Position numbers and translations under genes: made by a program
DNA from: Burkholderia anthina
GTDB lineage: Bacteria > Pseudomonadota > Gammaproteobacteria > Burkholderiales > Burkholderiaceae
DNA: 64,000 nt
NCBI RefSeq assembly: GCF_001547525.1
Contig: NZ_CM003768.1
Span: 1,302,001-1,366,000 of the forward strand
Direction: 5' to 3'
Shown here: piece after piece, positions 28,702 through 38,159 of the stretch
How the letters are laid out: every line of letters begins with the position of its first letter
How positions within the stretch are numbered: the first letter of the stretch is position 1
The notes under the pieces: generated by a model
Database searches by the model: none
What the model was told of the DNA's origin: nothing
The model's input: the letters and a program-made list of their open reading frames with translations, nothing else

Positions 28702-29688
28702 ATGAACGACAACGACCATCGCCCGGTGCGCTTCGGCATCGTCGGCGCAGGCAGCATCGCGCGCCGCTTCGCGCAAAGCCTCGCGCACGTGCCGGGCGCC
28801 ACGCTCGCCGGCGCCTGGGCCCGCCGCGCCGACGCAACGGCCGCCTTCTGCGAGACATGCGGCGGCACGCCTGCCGCCAGCCTCGACGCGCTCCTCGCGA
28901 GCGATATCGACGCGGTCTACATCGCGACGCTCCATGACAGTCATGCGCAGTACACGCTTGCCGCACTGGCTGCCGGCAAGGCGGTGCTGTGCGAGAAGCC
29001 CGCCGCGCTGAACGCCGCGCAACTCGACACGGTGCTGCACGCGGCGCGCGCTGCCGGGCGGCTCTTCATGGAGGCGATGAAGCCGCCATTCTTCCCGCTG
29101 TACCGTCAGTTGCGTGCGCACCTGCGTGACGATCCGATCGGCGAGATCCGGCTCGTGCGGGCGGGCTGCGCATCGTCGTCGGTGCCGGAGGCGCATTCCG
29201 TCTATCGGCTCGATCGCGCGGGCGGCGCGCTGCTCGACATCGGCATCTACGAGGCGTTCCTTGCCGTCGACTGGCTCGGCGCGGCGCGCGACGTGCAGAC
29301 GCTCGGACGCGTCGGCGCGACGGGCGTCGACCTGTTCGCGAGCCTGAACAGCGTGCATGAGAACGGCGGGATCGCGCAGCTCTTTTGCGGTCTCGACGTG
29401 ATGGGGCGCGGCGACGCGCTGATCGCCGCGGCGGGCGGCCACGTGACGATTCACGAGAAGTGGTGGAACCCCGCGCGTGCGACGATCCGCTACGCGGACG
29501 GGCGCACCGTCGAGCTCGATGCGCCGGTCGACGGCGGCGGGCTGAACTACGAAACCGAGCACTTCTGCGATCTGCTGCGTGCGGGCGAGACCGAAAGCCC
29601 GATCATGACGCACGACCATTCGCGGCGGATGATCGCGATGACCGATGCGGCGCGCGCCGTGCTCGGCGTGCGCTATTCGGGCGAATAG
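28702..29688 (+). CDS. Gfo/Idh/MocA-family NAD(P)-dependent oxidoreductase
   Basis: Oxidoreductase of 328 residues with an N-terminal Rossmann fold (RFGIVGAGSIARRFAQSLAH) and the EKPAALNAAQ motif carrying the conserved catalytic Lys. The second half has the alpha/beta substrate domain (GGALLDIGIYEAFLAVDWLG). The family oxidises sugars, inositols or trans-dihydrodiols; the EAMKPPFFPLY segment is common in dimeric-dihydrodiol-dehydrogenase-like members. ATG 28702 has GGAAG upstream. It lies 97 bases after the GntR gene on the same strand. Substrate unknown. Confidence 0.87.
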   Translation: MNDNDHRPVRFGIVGAGSIARRFAQSLAHVPGATLAGAWARRADATAAFCETCGGTPAASLDALLASDIDAVYIATLHDSHAQYTLAALAAGKAVLCEKPAALNAAQLDTVLHAARAAGRLFMEAMKPPFFPLYRQLRAHLRDDPIGEIRLVRAGCASSSVPEAHSVYRLDRAGGALLDIGIYEAFLAVDWLGAARDVQTLGRVGATGVDLFASLNSVHENGGIAQLFCGLDVMGRGDALIAAAGGHVTIHEKWWNPARATIRYADGRTVELDAPVDGGGLNYETEHFCDLLRAGETESPIMTHDHSRRMIAMTDAARAVLGVRYSGE

Positions 29689-29749
29689 ACGAGAAGACGG
29701 GAAAGCGGGCGTCGGGCCGGCGAGCGCCGGCCCGGTGCAACCGCGTGGC

Positions 29750-30442
29750 TCAGTGCCGCGACGGCAGCGACAGGCGCTTTTCGTACCAGCGCTGCACCCA
29801 TTCGAGGATCTGGCACAGGATCCAGTACACGGCCGCGGCGGCGAGATAGAGCGGCAGCGGCTGATAGGTCGCGGCGATCACTTCCTGCGCGCTGCGCAGC
29901 AGTTCGGTCACGGTGATCACGGACACGAGCGACGTGTCCTTGATCAGGCTGATCAGGCTGTTCGACAGGCTCGGTACCGCGATGCGCAGCGCCTGCGGGC
30001 CGATCACGTAGCGCAGCGTCTGCCCCCACGACAGCCCCAGGCTGTACGCGGCGAGCCACTGGCCGCGCGCGATCCCGTTGATCGCGCCGCGCATGCTTTC
30101 CGACATGTAGGCCGCGACGTTCGCGGAGAGCGCGATGACGCCGGCCGGCGTCGGATCGAGCGAGATGCCGAGGCTCGGCAGCCCGTAATAGATGACGAAG
30201 ATCTGCACGAGCAGCGGCGTGCCGCGCATCAGGCTCACGTACGCGCGCGCCAGCCACGCGAGCGCGTTCACCCAGATGCGCTCGAAGCCGTCGAGCGCTT
30301 CGCTCTGCCGGATGCCCATCATCGCGAGCACGACGGCGCCAAGCAGGCCGAACACCATCGACAGCACGGCGAACTTGACGGTCAGCACGGCACCCTGGGC
30401 GAGCACCGGCAGCGATTGGACGAGCAGGGACGTTGTCGACAT
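29750..30442 (-). CDS. cystine-type amino-acid ABC transporter permease (TcyL/YecS-like)
   Basis: Polar-amino-acid permease of 230 residues with five membrane segments (HisM/GlnP family). Residues YVSLMRGTPLLVQIFVIYYG, ALSANVAAYMSESMRGAING and SLSNSLISLIKDTSLVSVIT are close to E. coli TcyL (YecS). The binding-protein gene is 122 bases upstream on the same strand, separated by a hairpin. No ATP-binding subunit gene follows; the next gene downstream is convergent. The ATPase must be supplied from elsewhere. Confidence 0.9.
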   Translation of the reverse strand: MSTTSLLVQSLPVLAQGAVLTVKFAVLSMVFGLLGAVVLAMMGIRQSEALDGFERIWVNALAWLARAYVSLMRGTPLLVQIFVIYYGLPSLGISLDPTPAGVIALSANVAAYMSESMRGAINGIARGQWLAAYSLGLSWGQTLRYVIGPQALRIAVPSLSNSLISLIKDTSLVSVITVTELLRSAQEVIAATYQPLPLYLAAAAVYWILCQILEWVQRWYEKRLSLPSRH

Positions 30443-30498
30443 GGAATACGAAGCGAATGCGTGCGCGAAAGCGCAATCATAAACCGGACCGATAAAAC

Positions 30499-30530
30499 AA
30501 AGGGCGGCATCGTTGCGGATGCCGCCCTTT
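30499..30530 (-). terminator. hairpin between binding-protein and permease genes (terminator or attenuator)
   Basis: Perfect 13-bp stem AAAGGGCGGCATC/GATGCCGCCCTTT with a 6-base loop, followed on the - strand by TTGTTTTAT. It should end most transcripts after the binding-protein gene and let a fraction read into the permease. Confidence 0.85.
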
Positions 30531-30564
30531 CCGGCCCGCCGTCAGGCGGGAAATGCAGGCGTGC

Positions 30565-31359
30565 TTACTTGATCGGTTTCGTCACGTCGATGCCGAACCA
30601 CTTGTCGGAGATCTTCGTGAACGTGCCGTCGGCTTCGAGTTGCGCCATCGCGTCGTCGATCGCCTTCTGGAACTTCGGGTTGCCCTTCTTGAACGGGATG
30701 CCCGACGGGTTCGCCGAACCGACGTTCGCGCCCGGGCGCAGCGGCAGCTGCGAATTCTTCGTCAGGTACGCGAGCATCAGGCGGTCGTTGAGCGCCGCGT
30801 CGAGGCGCCCGGCCGCGAGATCGCGCAGGTACTCGGGCGCGCCCGGGTACGTCTTCACGTCGATGCCCGGCACCGATTTCGCCATGTCCATGTAGTTCGT
30901 GCCGAGCGCGACGCCGAGCTTCTTGCCCTTCAGGTCTTCCAGCGACTTGAACGCGCGCGTGTCGTCCTTGCGCTGGATCAGCTGCGCGGACGAGTACGTG
31001 TACGCAGGCGAGAAGTCGAGCGTTTCCTTGCGCTTGTCGGTGATGCCGACCTGGTTGACGATCACGTCGAACTTGCCGGCCTGCAGGCCCGCGATGATGC
31101 CGCTCCATTCGGTCGTCACGAATTCGGCCTTCACGCCGAGCTTCGCCGCGACGGCCTTCGCGATGTCGACGTCGAAGCCGACGAGGTCGCCTTGCGGGCT
31201 CTTCGAGTTGAACGGCGGGAACGTGCCTTCGAGGCCGACGCGCAGCGTGCCGCGTTGTTTGACCTGGTCGAGGAGGTCGGCCGCATGCGCGGTTGCCGCG
31301 GCGAACGACATGCCGATCGCGCCGGCAACCAGCAGCTTCTTCAACAGCGGAAATTTCAT
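30565..31359 (-). CDS. cystine-type amino-acid ABC transporter binding protein (TcyJ/FliY-like)
   Basis: Periplasmic binding protein of 264 residues (SBP_bac_3). A signal peptide (LLVAGAIGMSFAAATAHA) precedes RGTLRVGLEGTFPPFNSKSP. FDVIVNQVGITDKRKETLDF, KKLGVALGTNYMD and the end SDKWFGIDVTKPIK closely follow E. coli TcyJ (FliY), the L-cystine receptor, so cystine or a related sulfur amino acid is the likely ligand. ATG 31359 starts the signal peptide; the frame extends 14 codons upstream. The promoter region carries overlapping dyads at 31410-31433. Confidence 0.9.
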   Translation of the reverse strand: MKFPLLKKLLVAGAIGMSFAAATAHAADLLDQVKQRGTLRVGLEGTFPPFNSKSPQGDLVGFDVDIAKAVAAKLGVKAEFVTTEWSGIIAGLQAGKFDVIVNQVGITDKRKETLDFSPAYTYSSAQLIQRKDDTRAFKSLEDLKGKKLGVALGTNYMDMAKSVPGIDVKTYPGAPEYLRDLAAGRLDAALNDRLMLAYLTKNSQLPLRPGANVGSANPSGIPFKKGNPKFQKAIDDAMAQLEADGTFTKISDKWFGIDVTKPIK

Positions 31360-31409
31360 CGTGTGTGTCCTTGCCCTGGTGGGGTCAATGGTTTTCGTCA
31401 TACGGCGAT

Positions 31410-31433
31410 GATAGCAAAAACGCTATCGATAGC
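31410..31433. promoter_or_regulatory. overlapping inverted repeats upstream of the cystine-binding-protein gene
   Basis: GATAGC-AAAAAC-GCTATC forms a 6-bp dyad, and its right arm continues into the perfect 12-base palindrome GCTATCGATAGC. More ATAGC/GGCTAT words follow within 30 bases. They lie 50-75 bases before the start in AT-rich DNA, a good place for a regulator. Confidence 0.6.
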
Positions 31434-31458
31434 TAAATATACTTTGCTTATGGCTATA

Positions 31459-32496
31459 TTACGCGCTGCGTTCGCTGGCGATCGCCTTCACGCATTCCGA
31501 CACGAGCGCCGGGCCGCGATAAATGAAGCCGGTATAGAGCTGGACGAGCGCCGCGCCGGCCGCCAGCTTCGCACGGGCATCCTCGCCCGAGAAAATGCCG
31601 CCGACGCCGATGATCGGCACGTCGTTGCCGACTTCCGCATGCAGCTTGCGGATCACTTCGTTCGATGCGTCGAACACCGGGCGGCCCGACAGGCCGCCGG
31701 CTTCGTCCGCATGCGGCAGGCCCTGGACGGCCGCGCGCGACAGCGTCGTATTGGTGGCGATGACCGCTTCGATCTTGTGGCGCAGCAGCGTGTCGCCGAT
31801 TTCCTTGACCTGTTCGTCGTCGAGATCGGGCGCGATCTTCAGTGCGAGCGGCACGAGCTTGCCGTGCAGGTCGGCGAGGCGCTGCTGCTTGTCCTTCAGC
31901 GCGGCGAGCAGCGCGTCGAGCTCGCCCGCGCCTTGCAACTGGCGCAGGTTCTTCGTGTTCGGCGACGAGATGTTGATCGTCACGTAGCTCGCGAACGGAT
32001 ACACGCGCTCGAGGCAGTACAGGTAATCCTCGGCGGCGCGCTCGATCGGCGTGTCGGCGTTCTTGCCGATGTTCAGGCCGAGGACGCCGCGATAGCGGGC
32101 GGCCTGGACGTTCTTCACGAACTGGTCGACGCCGTGGTTGTTGAAGCCCATCCGGTTGATCAGCGCTTCGGCCTGCGGCAGCCGGAACATCCGCGGGCGC
32201 GGATTGCCGGGCTGCGGGCGCGGCGTGACCGTGCCGACCTCGATGAAGCCGAAGCCGAGCGCCGCGAGGCCGTCGATGGCCGCGCCGTCCTTGTCGAGGC
32301 CGGCCGCGAGGCCGACCGGGTTGCGGAACGTGAGCCCCATCACGGTACGCGGCGCGTCGGGCACGCGCGCCGACAGCGCGCAGGCGAGGCCCGTACGGCC
32401 GGCCGCGCCGAGCGCGCGCAGCGTAAGGTGGTGAGCGTCTTCCGCATCCATCTTGAACAGGGATGCGCGGGCCAGCGGGTAGAGGGAACTGAACAC
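31459..32496 (-). CDS. pyrD: dihydroorotate dehydrogenase (quinone), class 2
   Basis: FMN enzyme of 345 residues that oxidises dihydroorotate to orotate in pyrimidine synthesis, passing electrons to quinone at the inner membrane. The N-terminal membrane-association helix region is [56 protein letters not shown] (Ser as catalytic base, class 2 hallmark) and [11 protein letters not shown] are conserved. GTG 32496 gives the usual length and N-terminus ([13 protein letters not shown]); ATG 32529 would add 11 residues of low-complexity sequence. Confidence 0.95.
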   Translation of the reverse strand: MFSSLYPLARASLFKMDAEDAHHLTLRALGAAGRTGLACALSARVPDAPRTVMGLTFRNPVGLAAGLDKDGAAIDGLAALGFGFIEVGTVTPRPQPGNPRPRMFRLPQAEALINRMGFNNHGVDQFVKNVQAARYRGVLGLNIGKNADTPIERAAEDYLYCLERVYPFASYVTINISSPNTKNLRQLQGAGELDALLAALKDKQQRLADLHGKLVPLALKIAPDLDDEQVKEIGDTLLRHKIEAVIATNTTLSRAAVQGLPHADEAGGLSGRPVFDASNEVIRKLHAEVGNDVPIIGVGGIFSGEDARAKLAAGAALVQLYTGFIYRGPALVSECVKAIASERSA

Positions 32497-32594
32497 GGGA
32501 ATGGGGCGGACGGCCGGAATGAATGACAACCCGCTATTTTACCGGGAGTTGCGCGGCACGGGCGCGCTTCGCTTCGTAGCCGCCGCGGCGCGCG

Positions 32595-33425
32595 TCAGCT
32601 CGACCCGGAATGCCCGCCCGGCAACGGCGCGCGCGCCAACGCCGCGTCGACGGGCGGCAGGTCGATCCGTTCCGGATCGAGCGTCTTCCAGCGGCCGTCG
32701 ATCAGCCCTTCGAGCGGATGGAAGTTCGCCTTGTAGGCCATCTTCGGGCTCTCGCGGATCCAGTAGCCGAGGTACACGTAGGGCAGCCCGAGGCTCTTCG
32801 CCTGCTCGATCTGCCACAGGATGTTGTAGGTGCCGTAGCTCGTGTGTCGGTCGTCGGGCTCGAAGAACGTATAGACCGACGACAGGCCGTCGCCGAGGAT
32901 GTCGATCATGCTGACCATGCGCAGCTTGCCGGGTTCGCCGCCCGGCGCGTCGAGGTCGCGGAATTCGACGAGGCGCGAGTTGATCCGGCTTTGAAGCAGG
33001 AACTGTTCGTACTGGTCGCGGCTGTCGCGGTCCATGCCGCCGCCCGCATGGCGCGCGGACTGGTAGCGCATGTAGAGTGCGTAGTGTTCTTCGTCGTAGT
33101 GCAGCGGCGACACCGTCGCGACCAGCGCGCGATGCCGTTTCCACATCCGGCGCTGCGTGCGCGTCGGCGCGAACGCGGCGACCGGCACGCGCACCGGCAC
33201 GCATGCGCGGCAGCCGTCGCAGTACGGGCGGTACGTGAACACGCCCGAGCGGCGGAAGCCGGCCTTCACGAGCTCGGTGTAGATGTCGGAATTGATCAGG
33301 TGGCTCGGCGTCGCGACTTGCGAGCGCGCGATGCGGCCGTCCAGATAACTGCACGGATAGGGCGCCGTTGCATAGAATTGCAGCGCCGAAAGCGGTGAAA
33401 GCGGCAGCTCAGTCGGATGAGTCAT
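32595..33425 (-). CDS. bpt: aspartate/glutamate leucyltransferase (Bpt)
   Basis: Leucyl-tRNA-protein transferase of 276 residues in the Ate/Bpt family; it adds Leu to proteins with N-terminal Asp or Glu, marking them for Clp[23 protein letters not shown] holds the conserved Cys cluster; [20 protein letters not shown] near the C-terminus is a family signature. It is followed on the - strand by pyrD after 98 bases and preceded by aat after 33 bases, so both N-end-rule transferases are probably coexpressed. Confidence 0.95.
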   Translation of the reverse strand: MTHPTELPLSPLSALQFYATAPYPCSYLDGRIARSQVATPSHLINSDIYTELVKAGFRRSGVFTYRPYCDGCRACVPVRVPVAAFAPTRTQRRMWKRHRALVATVSPLHYDEEHYALYMRYQSARHAGGGMDRDSRDQYEQFLLQSRINSRLVEFRDLDAPGGEPGKLRMVSMIDILGDGLSSVYTFFEPDDRHTSYGTYNILWQIEQAKSLGLPYVYLGYWIRESPKMAYKANFHPLEGLIDGRWKTLDPERIDLPPVDAALARAPLPGGHSGSS

Positions 33426-33458
33426 GGGCAGCTCTCGATGCAGGGAAGGAGTGCCGCG

Positions 33459-34223
33459 CTAGCGCTCGGTCCCGGTGGGCGCCGCCGTTTCGGCGGGGCT
33501 CGTCAGCGCGGCGAGCACGCGCTTGTCGAAGTGCCACGGAATCGGCGGTTCGGCTACCGCGCGGCGCACGTGAGCGACAAAGGCCTTGCGTGCGATCTCG
33601 CGGCCGCCGAGCGACGCTAGATGCGACGTATTCTGCTGGCAGTCTATCATTTCCAGCCCGTGCTCGCGAAGGTGCGCGACGAGCGCGGCCAGCGCGATTT
33701 TCGACGCGTCGGTCACGTCCGCATACATCGACTCGCCGAAAAACATCCGGCCGAACGACACGCCGTACAGGCCGCCGACGCGGCGCCCGTCGTGCCACGT
33801 CTCGATGCTGTGCGCGTTGCCGGAGCGGTAGAGCGACGTATAGGCGTCGATGATCTCGGCGGTGATCCAGGTGCCGCGCTGCCCGCGGCGCGGCGCCTGC
33901 GCGCAGGCGCGCATCACGCCGGGAAAGTCGTGATCGACGCGCACTTCCCATTCCGGCTCGCGCAGCACGCGCTTGAGCGTCTTGCGCAGCGACGGCGACA
34001 CCTTGAATTCGGCCGGCACGAGGATCATGCGCGGGTCGGGGCTCCACCACAGCACCGGCTGGCCGTCCGAGTACCACGGGAAGATGCCGCGCAGGTAGGC
34101 GTCGATGAGGCGCGACGGCAGCAGGTCGGCGCTCGCGGCGAGCAGCCCGGGCGCACCGGTCGCGGGGCCGAGCGCGCGCTCGATGGGCGGGAACGGATCG
34201 TCCGGGCCGAGCCAGGGAACCAT
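33459..34223 (-). CDS. aat: leucyl/phenylalanyl-tRNA--protein transferase
   Basis: Aat enzyme of 254 residues that transfers Leu or Phe from tRNA to proteins with N-terminal Arg or Lys in the N-end rule. [20 protein letters not shown] and [13 protein letters not shown] are the hallmark motifs, with [20 protein letters not shown] and [20 protein letters not shown] further on. It sits directly between bpt and the NUDIX gene on the same strand (33 and 10 bases apart). Confidence 0.96.
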   Translation of the reverse strand: MVPWLGPDDPFPPIERALGPATGAPGLLAASADLLPSRLIDAYLRGIFPWYSDGQPVLWWSPDPRMILVPAEFKVSPSLRKTLKRVLREPEWEVRVDHDFPGVMRACAQAPRRGQRGTWITAEIIDAYTSLYRSGNAHSIETWHDGRRVGGLYGVSFGRMFFGESMYADVTDASKIALAALVAHLREHGLEMIDCQQNTSHLASLGGREIARKAFVAHVRRAVAEPPIPWHFDKRVLAALTSPAETAAPTGTER

Positions 34224-34233
34224 GGGGCGCGGC

Positions 34234-34779
34234 TCAGCCGTTGCGCAGCGAGCGGAAGATATCGCCGGTGTGCACGCCGTAGTCGCCGGCGGCGCGATCG
34301 GCGAAGAAGAAGCGCAGGGTCTGGCTGACGGTCGGGAACGCGATCTCGTCCCACGGGATGTCCGCTTCGTCGAACAGTTTCACCTCGAGGCTTTCCTCGC
34401 CGGCTTCGAAGCCCGGGTCGGTGAGCCGTGCGAGGTAGAACAGGTGGACCTGGTGCACGTGCGGCACGTTGAGCAGCGTGAACAGGTTCTGCACCTCGAC
34501 GCGCGCGCCGGCTTCCTCGAGGGTTTCGCGCGCGGCGGCTTCCGCGGTCGTTTCGCCCATTTCCATGAAACCGGCCGGCAGCGTCCAGAATCCGTAGCGC
34601 GGTTCGATCGCGCGGCGGCACAGCAGGATCTGGTCGCCCCAGACCGGCACCGTGCCGACGACGTTGCGCGGATTCTGATAGTGGATCGTGCCGCAGTGAT
34701 CGCAGACGAAGCGCTCACGATTGTCGCCCGGAGGAATGCGCGCGAGGACTTCGTGACCGCAGACGGAGCAGAATTTCAT
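34234..34779 (-). CDS. NUDIX hydrolase with N-terminal zinc ribbon
   Basis: Protein of 181 residues. The first 35 residues form a zinc ribbon (CSVCG and CDHCG). The NUDIX box [20 protein letters not shown] followed by AGARV is complete, so it should hydrolyse a nucleoside diphosphate linked to another moiety; the ribbon plus NUDIX layout occurs in NADH pyrophosphatase and ADP-ribose pyrophosphatase relatives. It is the first gene of the NUDIX-aat-bpt-pyrD string on the - strand. Confidence 0.9.
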   Translation of the reverse strand: MKFCSVCGHEVLARIPPGDNRERFVCDHCGTIHYQNPRNVVGTVPVWGDQILLCRRAIEPRYGFWTLPAGFMEMGETTAEAAARETLEEAGARVEVQNLFTLLNVPHVHQVHLFYLARLTDPGFEAGEESLEVKLFDEADIPWDEIAFPTVSQTLRFFFADRAAGDYGVHTGDIFRSLRNG

Positions 34780-34911
34780 GTCGAGTGGAAGGGACGAGGT
34801 GATGCGAGTGTATCACCGGGCCGCGGCATTCTTGAACGCCTGCGCATGCGGCGGCGTGTCGTGCGAAACGGCGGGTGCGCAAGCGAAGGGCGCGCGGCGC
34901 CCGGACGCGCA

Positions 34912-34943
34912 AAAACAAAAAGCCCGACGCGAGGCCGGGCTTT
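34912..34943 (-). terminator. terminator of initiator tRNA-Met
   Basis: On the - strand AAAGCCCGGC-CTCGC-GTCGGGCTTT forms an 8-10 bp stem (with wobble) followed by TTGTTTTT, about 20 bases after the tRNA. Confidence 0.82.
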
Positions 34944-34962
34944 CTGCGAAATTCTGGACGGT

Positions 34963-35039
<77 letters not shown>

Positions 35040-35055
35040 TCCGTCGAAGAATTGA

Positions 35056-35084
35056 ATTATAGGGGCTATCCAGAATGCGTGCAA
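35056..35084 (-). promoter_or_regulatory. sigma-70 promoter of tRNA-fMet
   Basis: TTGCAC, 17 bases, TATAAT on the - strand just upstream of the tRNA. Confidence 0.8.
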
Positions 35085-35236
35085 GTGTTTTGTGACAATC
35101 GCATGGCGAGCGCTGGTGGGGCCGGTACGGGCAGGCACGTGCGCTAGAATCGAGCGGTTTGTGTCGTCATCCCGGCAGCGGCCCTGCGCGATCGCATCGG
35201 CACCGTTGCGGCTCTCCTTACTGCATCGACGGATTC

Positions 35237-35734
35237 ATGGACATCGCTCACGATCTGCAATCGATCGGCGCGCAGGAACAGGCGCTCGTGTTTCCCCATT
35301 TCGACCCGGCTCGCGCATGGGCGCTCGGCAACCGGATGCATGCGCTCGCGACGTCGCGCGGTCATGCGATCGCGATCGACATCGTCACGTTCGGCCAGCC
35401 GCTGTTTTACGCGGCGCTCGCCGGAGCCACGCCCGACAACGCCGACTGGGTGCGCCGCAAGCGCAACGTCGTCGCGCATTTTCGCCGCAGCTCGTACGCG
35501 ATCGGCCTGCGCATGCAGCAGGCCGGCGCGACGCTCGCGGACAAGCACGGATTGCCGGTCGCCGAGTATGCGTCGCACGGCGGCTCGTTTCCGCTGACCG
35601 TCGCCGGCGCCGGCGTGATCGGCTCGATCACCGCGTCCGGGCTGCCGCAGCGCGCGGATCACGAGTTCGTCGTCGAGGCGCTGTGCGCCGAGCTCGGCCA
35701 CGACTACGCGGTACTGGCCCTCGCAAGGAGCTGA
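35237..35734 (+). CDS. UPF0303 / heme-degrading-domain (HbpS-like) protein
   Basis: Protein of 165 residues of the UPF0303 family (HbpS/GlcG-like, DUF336 fold): [60 protein letters not shown] and [17 protein letters not shown] are characteristic. The family is linked to heme or small-molecule binding but its role is not settled. ATG 35237 was chosen because it starts the family domain. It is 3 bases from the SMR exporter gene, suggesting coexpression. Confidence 0.85.
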
Positions 35735-35737
35735 GCG

Positions 35738-36076
35738 ATGCAATTGCCCGGCTACGCATGGCTCGCGATCGCGATCGTCGCGGAAGTGATCGGCACGTCC
35801 GCGCTGCGCGCGGCGGACGGTTTCACGCGCTTGTGGCCGTCGGTGCTCGTCGTCGCCGGTTACGGCGTCGCGTTCTACTGCCTGTCGCTCACGTTGCGCA
35901 CGATGCCGGTCGGCATCATCTATGCAGTCTGGTCGGGCGCCGGCATCGTGCTGATCACGCTCGTCGCGATGCTGCTCTATCGTCAGGTGCCGGACGTGCC
36001 GGCGGTGATCGGCCTCGGGCTGATCATCGCGGGTGTCGTGGTGCTGAACCTGTTCTCGAAGATGCAGGCGCACTGA
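35738..36076 (+). CDS. SMR-family small multidrug exporter
   Basis: Membrane protein of 112 residues with four transmembrane helices, EmrE/QacE/SugE type. The essential membrane Glu is present in AIVAEVIGTSALRAADGFTR, and YGVAFYCLSLTLRTMPVGII plus YAVWSGAGIVLITLVAMLLY match the family. It should exchange protons for lipophilic or guanidinium-type cations as a dual-topology dimer. Starts 3 bases after the UPF0303 gene; the hydrolase gene follows after 31 bases. Confidence 0.92.
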   Translation: MQLPGYAWLAIAIVAEVIGTSALRAADGFTRLWPSVLVVAGYGVAFYCLSLTLRTMPVGIIYAVWSGAGIVLITLVAMLLYRQVPDVPAVIGLGLIIAGVVVLNLFSKMQAH

Positions 36077-36107
36077 GCGTGCGACTGCCGTTTGCCGGAC
36101 GACTTTC

Positions 36108-37262
36108 ATGACCGATTCCACTTCCGCCGCCGTTTCCGCCGAATCCGCCCAGCCTGACGTGCGCGCGTATGTCGCGAACCGCATCGGCTTTCTCGAACTG
36201 AACCGTCCGAAGGCGCTGAACGCGCTGTCGGTCGGCATGATCCGGCTGATGCAGCAGGCGCTCGACGCGTGGCGCGACGATCCCGACGTCGTCGCGGTCG
36301 TCGTGCACAGCCCGCATCCGCGCGCGTTCTGCGCGGGCGGCGACGTGCGCTTCTTCCACGACGCGTGGCAGCGCGGCGACCGCGACGCGGTCGACACGTT
36401 CTTCATCGAGGAATACACGCTGAACCATGCGATCTTCACGTACCCGAAGCCGTACATCGCGCTGATGCACGGTGTCGTGATGGGCGGCGGCATGGGGATC
36501 TCGCAGGCGGCGCGGCACACGGGCGGCCTGCGCGTCGTGACCGATTCGACGAAGATGGCGATGCCCGAAACGCGCATCGGCCTGTTCCCGGACGTCGGGA
36601 TGAGCTGGTTTCTCGCGCGTACGCCCGGCGCGATCGGCCGCTATCTCGCGGTGACCGGCGCGACGCTCGACGCGGCCGGCGCGCTGTACGCGCAACTCGC
36701 GGACGTCTATCTGCCCGATGCCGCGCTGCCGGCGCTGCTCGACACGCTGCGCGGCGCGCGCATCGACACCGGCGCGCACGCCGTCGCGTGCGTGACCGAC
36801 GCGGCTGCCGCGCACAAGGTCGTGCCGACGCCCGACACGTCGGCGCTTGCCGATGCGCGCGCCGGGATCGACCGGCATTTCGCGCAACCCGCCCTCGACG
36901 CGATCCTCGCGTCGCTCGACGCCGAGGCCGATTGCGCGGCGGTCGACGGGTGGATCGAGAAGGCGACCCATGCGATGCGCGAGCAGTTGTCGCCGCTGTC
37001 GATGGCCGTGTCGCTCGAAGTCGTCGAACGCGCGCGCGGCGCGACGATGGCCGATTGCCTGCGGCGCGATCTCGACCTCACGCGCTCGACCTTCCCGCAC
37101 GGCGACGTGATCGAAGGCGTGCGCGCGCTGATCGTCGACAAGGATCACCAGCCGGTGTGGCGCTTCAAGTCGGCCGCCGACGTCGCGCGCGCCGACGTGC
37201 TCGCGATGTTCGACAGTCCGTGGACGCCCGACACTCATCCGCTGCGCAAGCTGAAGGACTGA
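36108..37262 (+). CDS. 3-hydroxyisobutyryl-CoA hydrolase
   Basis: Crotonase-superfamily enzyme of 384 residues, the length of HIBYL-CoA hydrolases rather than the shorter enoyl-CoA hydratases. RPKALNALSVGMIRLMQQAL, HPRAFCAGGDVRF (oxyanion hole), GVVMGGGMGISQAARHT and PETRIGLFPDVGMSWFLART are diagnostic. It acts in valine degradation. Its 3' end is followed by a long hairpin at 37313-37342. Confidence 0.92.
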   Translation: MTDSTSAAVSAESAQPDVRAYVANRIGFLELNRPKALNALSVGMIRLMQQALDAWRDDPDVVAVVVHSPHPRAFCAGGDVRFFHDAWQRGDRDAVDTFFIEEYTLNHAIFTYPKPYIALMHGVVMGGGMGISQAARHTGGLRVVTDSTKMAMPETRIGLFPDVGMSWFLARTPGAIGRYLAVTGATLDAAGALYAQLADVYLPDAALPALLDTLRGARIDTGAHAVACVTDAAAAHKVVPTPDTSALADARAGIDRHFAQPALDAILASLDAEADCAAVDGWIEKATHAMREQLSPLSMAVSLEVVERARGATMADCLRRDLDLTRSTFPHGDVIEGVRALIVDKDHQPVWRFKSAADVARADVLAMFDSPWTPDTHPLRKLKD

Positions 37263-37312
37263 CGCCGATCGGGCTGGCGCGCGCGGCCGACCGACGCGCG
37301 ACACGGAAACGC

Positions 37313-37342
37313 AAAGGCCGCGTGCAGATGCACGCGGCCTTT
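37313..37342. terminator. hairpin terminator downstream of the HIBYL-CoA hydrolase gene
   Basis: Stem AAAGGCCGCGTGCA/TGCACGCGGCCTTT, perfect over 14 bp with almost no loop (the tip must open). It lies between two convergent genes and could serve both. Confidence 0.8.
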
Positions 37343-37389
37343 GTCATGGAAGTCGGCTGGTCCCGAAGGACGCGTCGCGCGCGCCGGCG

Positions 37390-37818
37390 TTATTCGTCGC
37401 CCGCGTCGTCCGACATGAACGCGCGCATGAACACGAGCGCGCCGAAGCCCCACACCGCATTCGCCGCGAAGCCGGCCGCCAGCACGGGCAGCATGTTGCC
37501 CGACGGCCAGATGCCGCGCAGCGGATCGATCGCGAACACGCGGGCGGCCGTCAGCACGATACCGCCGAACACCAGCGCGCCGATCCACGATGCTTCGCGC
37601 TCGGGCGAGACGCGCAACAGCCACGCCATCGGAATCGCGCAGCACGCGCTGATCAGTGCGTTCGCGACAAATTCAGGAATGCCGAGCGGCGCGAACGGCT
37701 GTGTCGAGAAGCCGGTTGCGGCGATCAGGTCGGCCGTGTGGAGAAGGGCGAGCGTGGCCTCGCGGAAGAACAGGGCGGCCAGGAAGCCGGACAGGAAGGG
37801 CAGGATGACTTTCTGCAT
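37390..37818 (-). CDS. four-helix inner-membrane protein of unknown function
   Basis: Hydrophobic protein of 142 residues with four predicted membrane helices (PFLSGFLAALFF, IPEFVANALISACCAIPMAW, WIGALVFGGIVLTAARVFAI, LPVLAAGFAANAVWGFGALV). No motif I can assign to a function. ATG 37818 is preferred to GTG 37830 because the peptide then begins MQKVILPFLSGF. It is monocistronic and convergent with the hydrolase gene. Confidence 0.75.
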   Translation of the reverse strand: MQKVILPFLSGFLAALFFREATLALLHTADLIAATGFSTQPFAPLGIPEFVANALISACCAIPMAWLLRVSPEREASWIGALVFGGIVLTAARVFAIDPLRGIWPSGNMLPVLAAGFAANAVWGFGALVFMRAFMSDDAGDE

Positions 37819-38159
37819 CGATGAGTGCACCGCAGGCGCGCACGGCCGGGGCCGGGCGCGCGGAGTTATTCGGATAGGTGCGCCATTATAGGGCCCGGCC
37901 GCGGCGATATTCGCTCCAGCGTCGTGCTAATCACGAAAGCGGAAAACCTAAGCTCAAAAAAATCGTTCCAAAGCCTGGTACCGATCCCTAGACTGATTTC
38001 CCAGAAACAGCCGTGCGATCGCGTCCTCGTCCGCTGCACGGCGTGACCGGCGAGCCATCCCGATTCGAATGCACACCATGCATGCGTCGCTCATCCGCGA
38101 CGCGAGCAGGGCGATGTTTTTTTCAAATTTCGGCAGTGACAGTCAAGCAGGAGCAGCAG
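37819..38159 (+). promoter_or_regulatory. regulatory region upstream of ssuD
   Basis: 341 bases without a gene between the divergent membrane-protein gene and ssuD. The central part (about 37915-38010) is AT-rich compared with its flanks, including CTAAGCTCAAAAAAATCGTT, as expected for a LysR-type CysB or SsuR binding region and promoter. A clear AGGAG site precedes the ssuD ATG. I cannot define individual binding sites. Confidence 0.55.

Noticed and set aside
35092..35236. Upstream extension of the UPF0303 gene to 35159
   Set aside because: The added residues have no family similarity and cover the tRNA-fMet upstream region.
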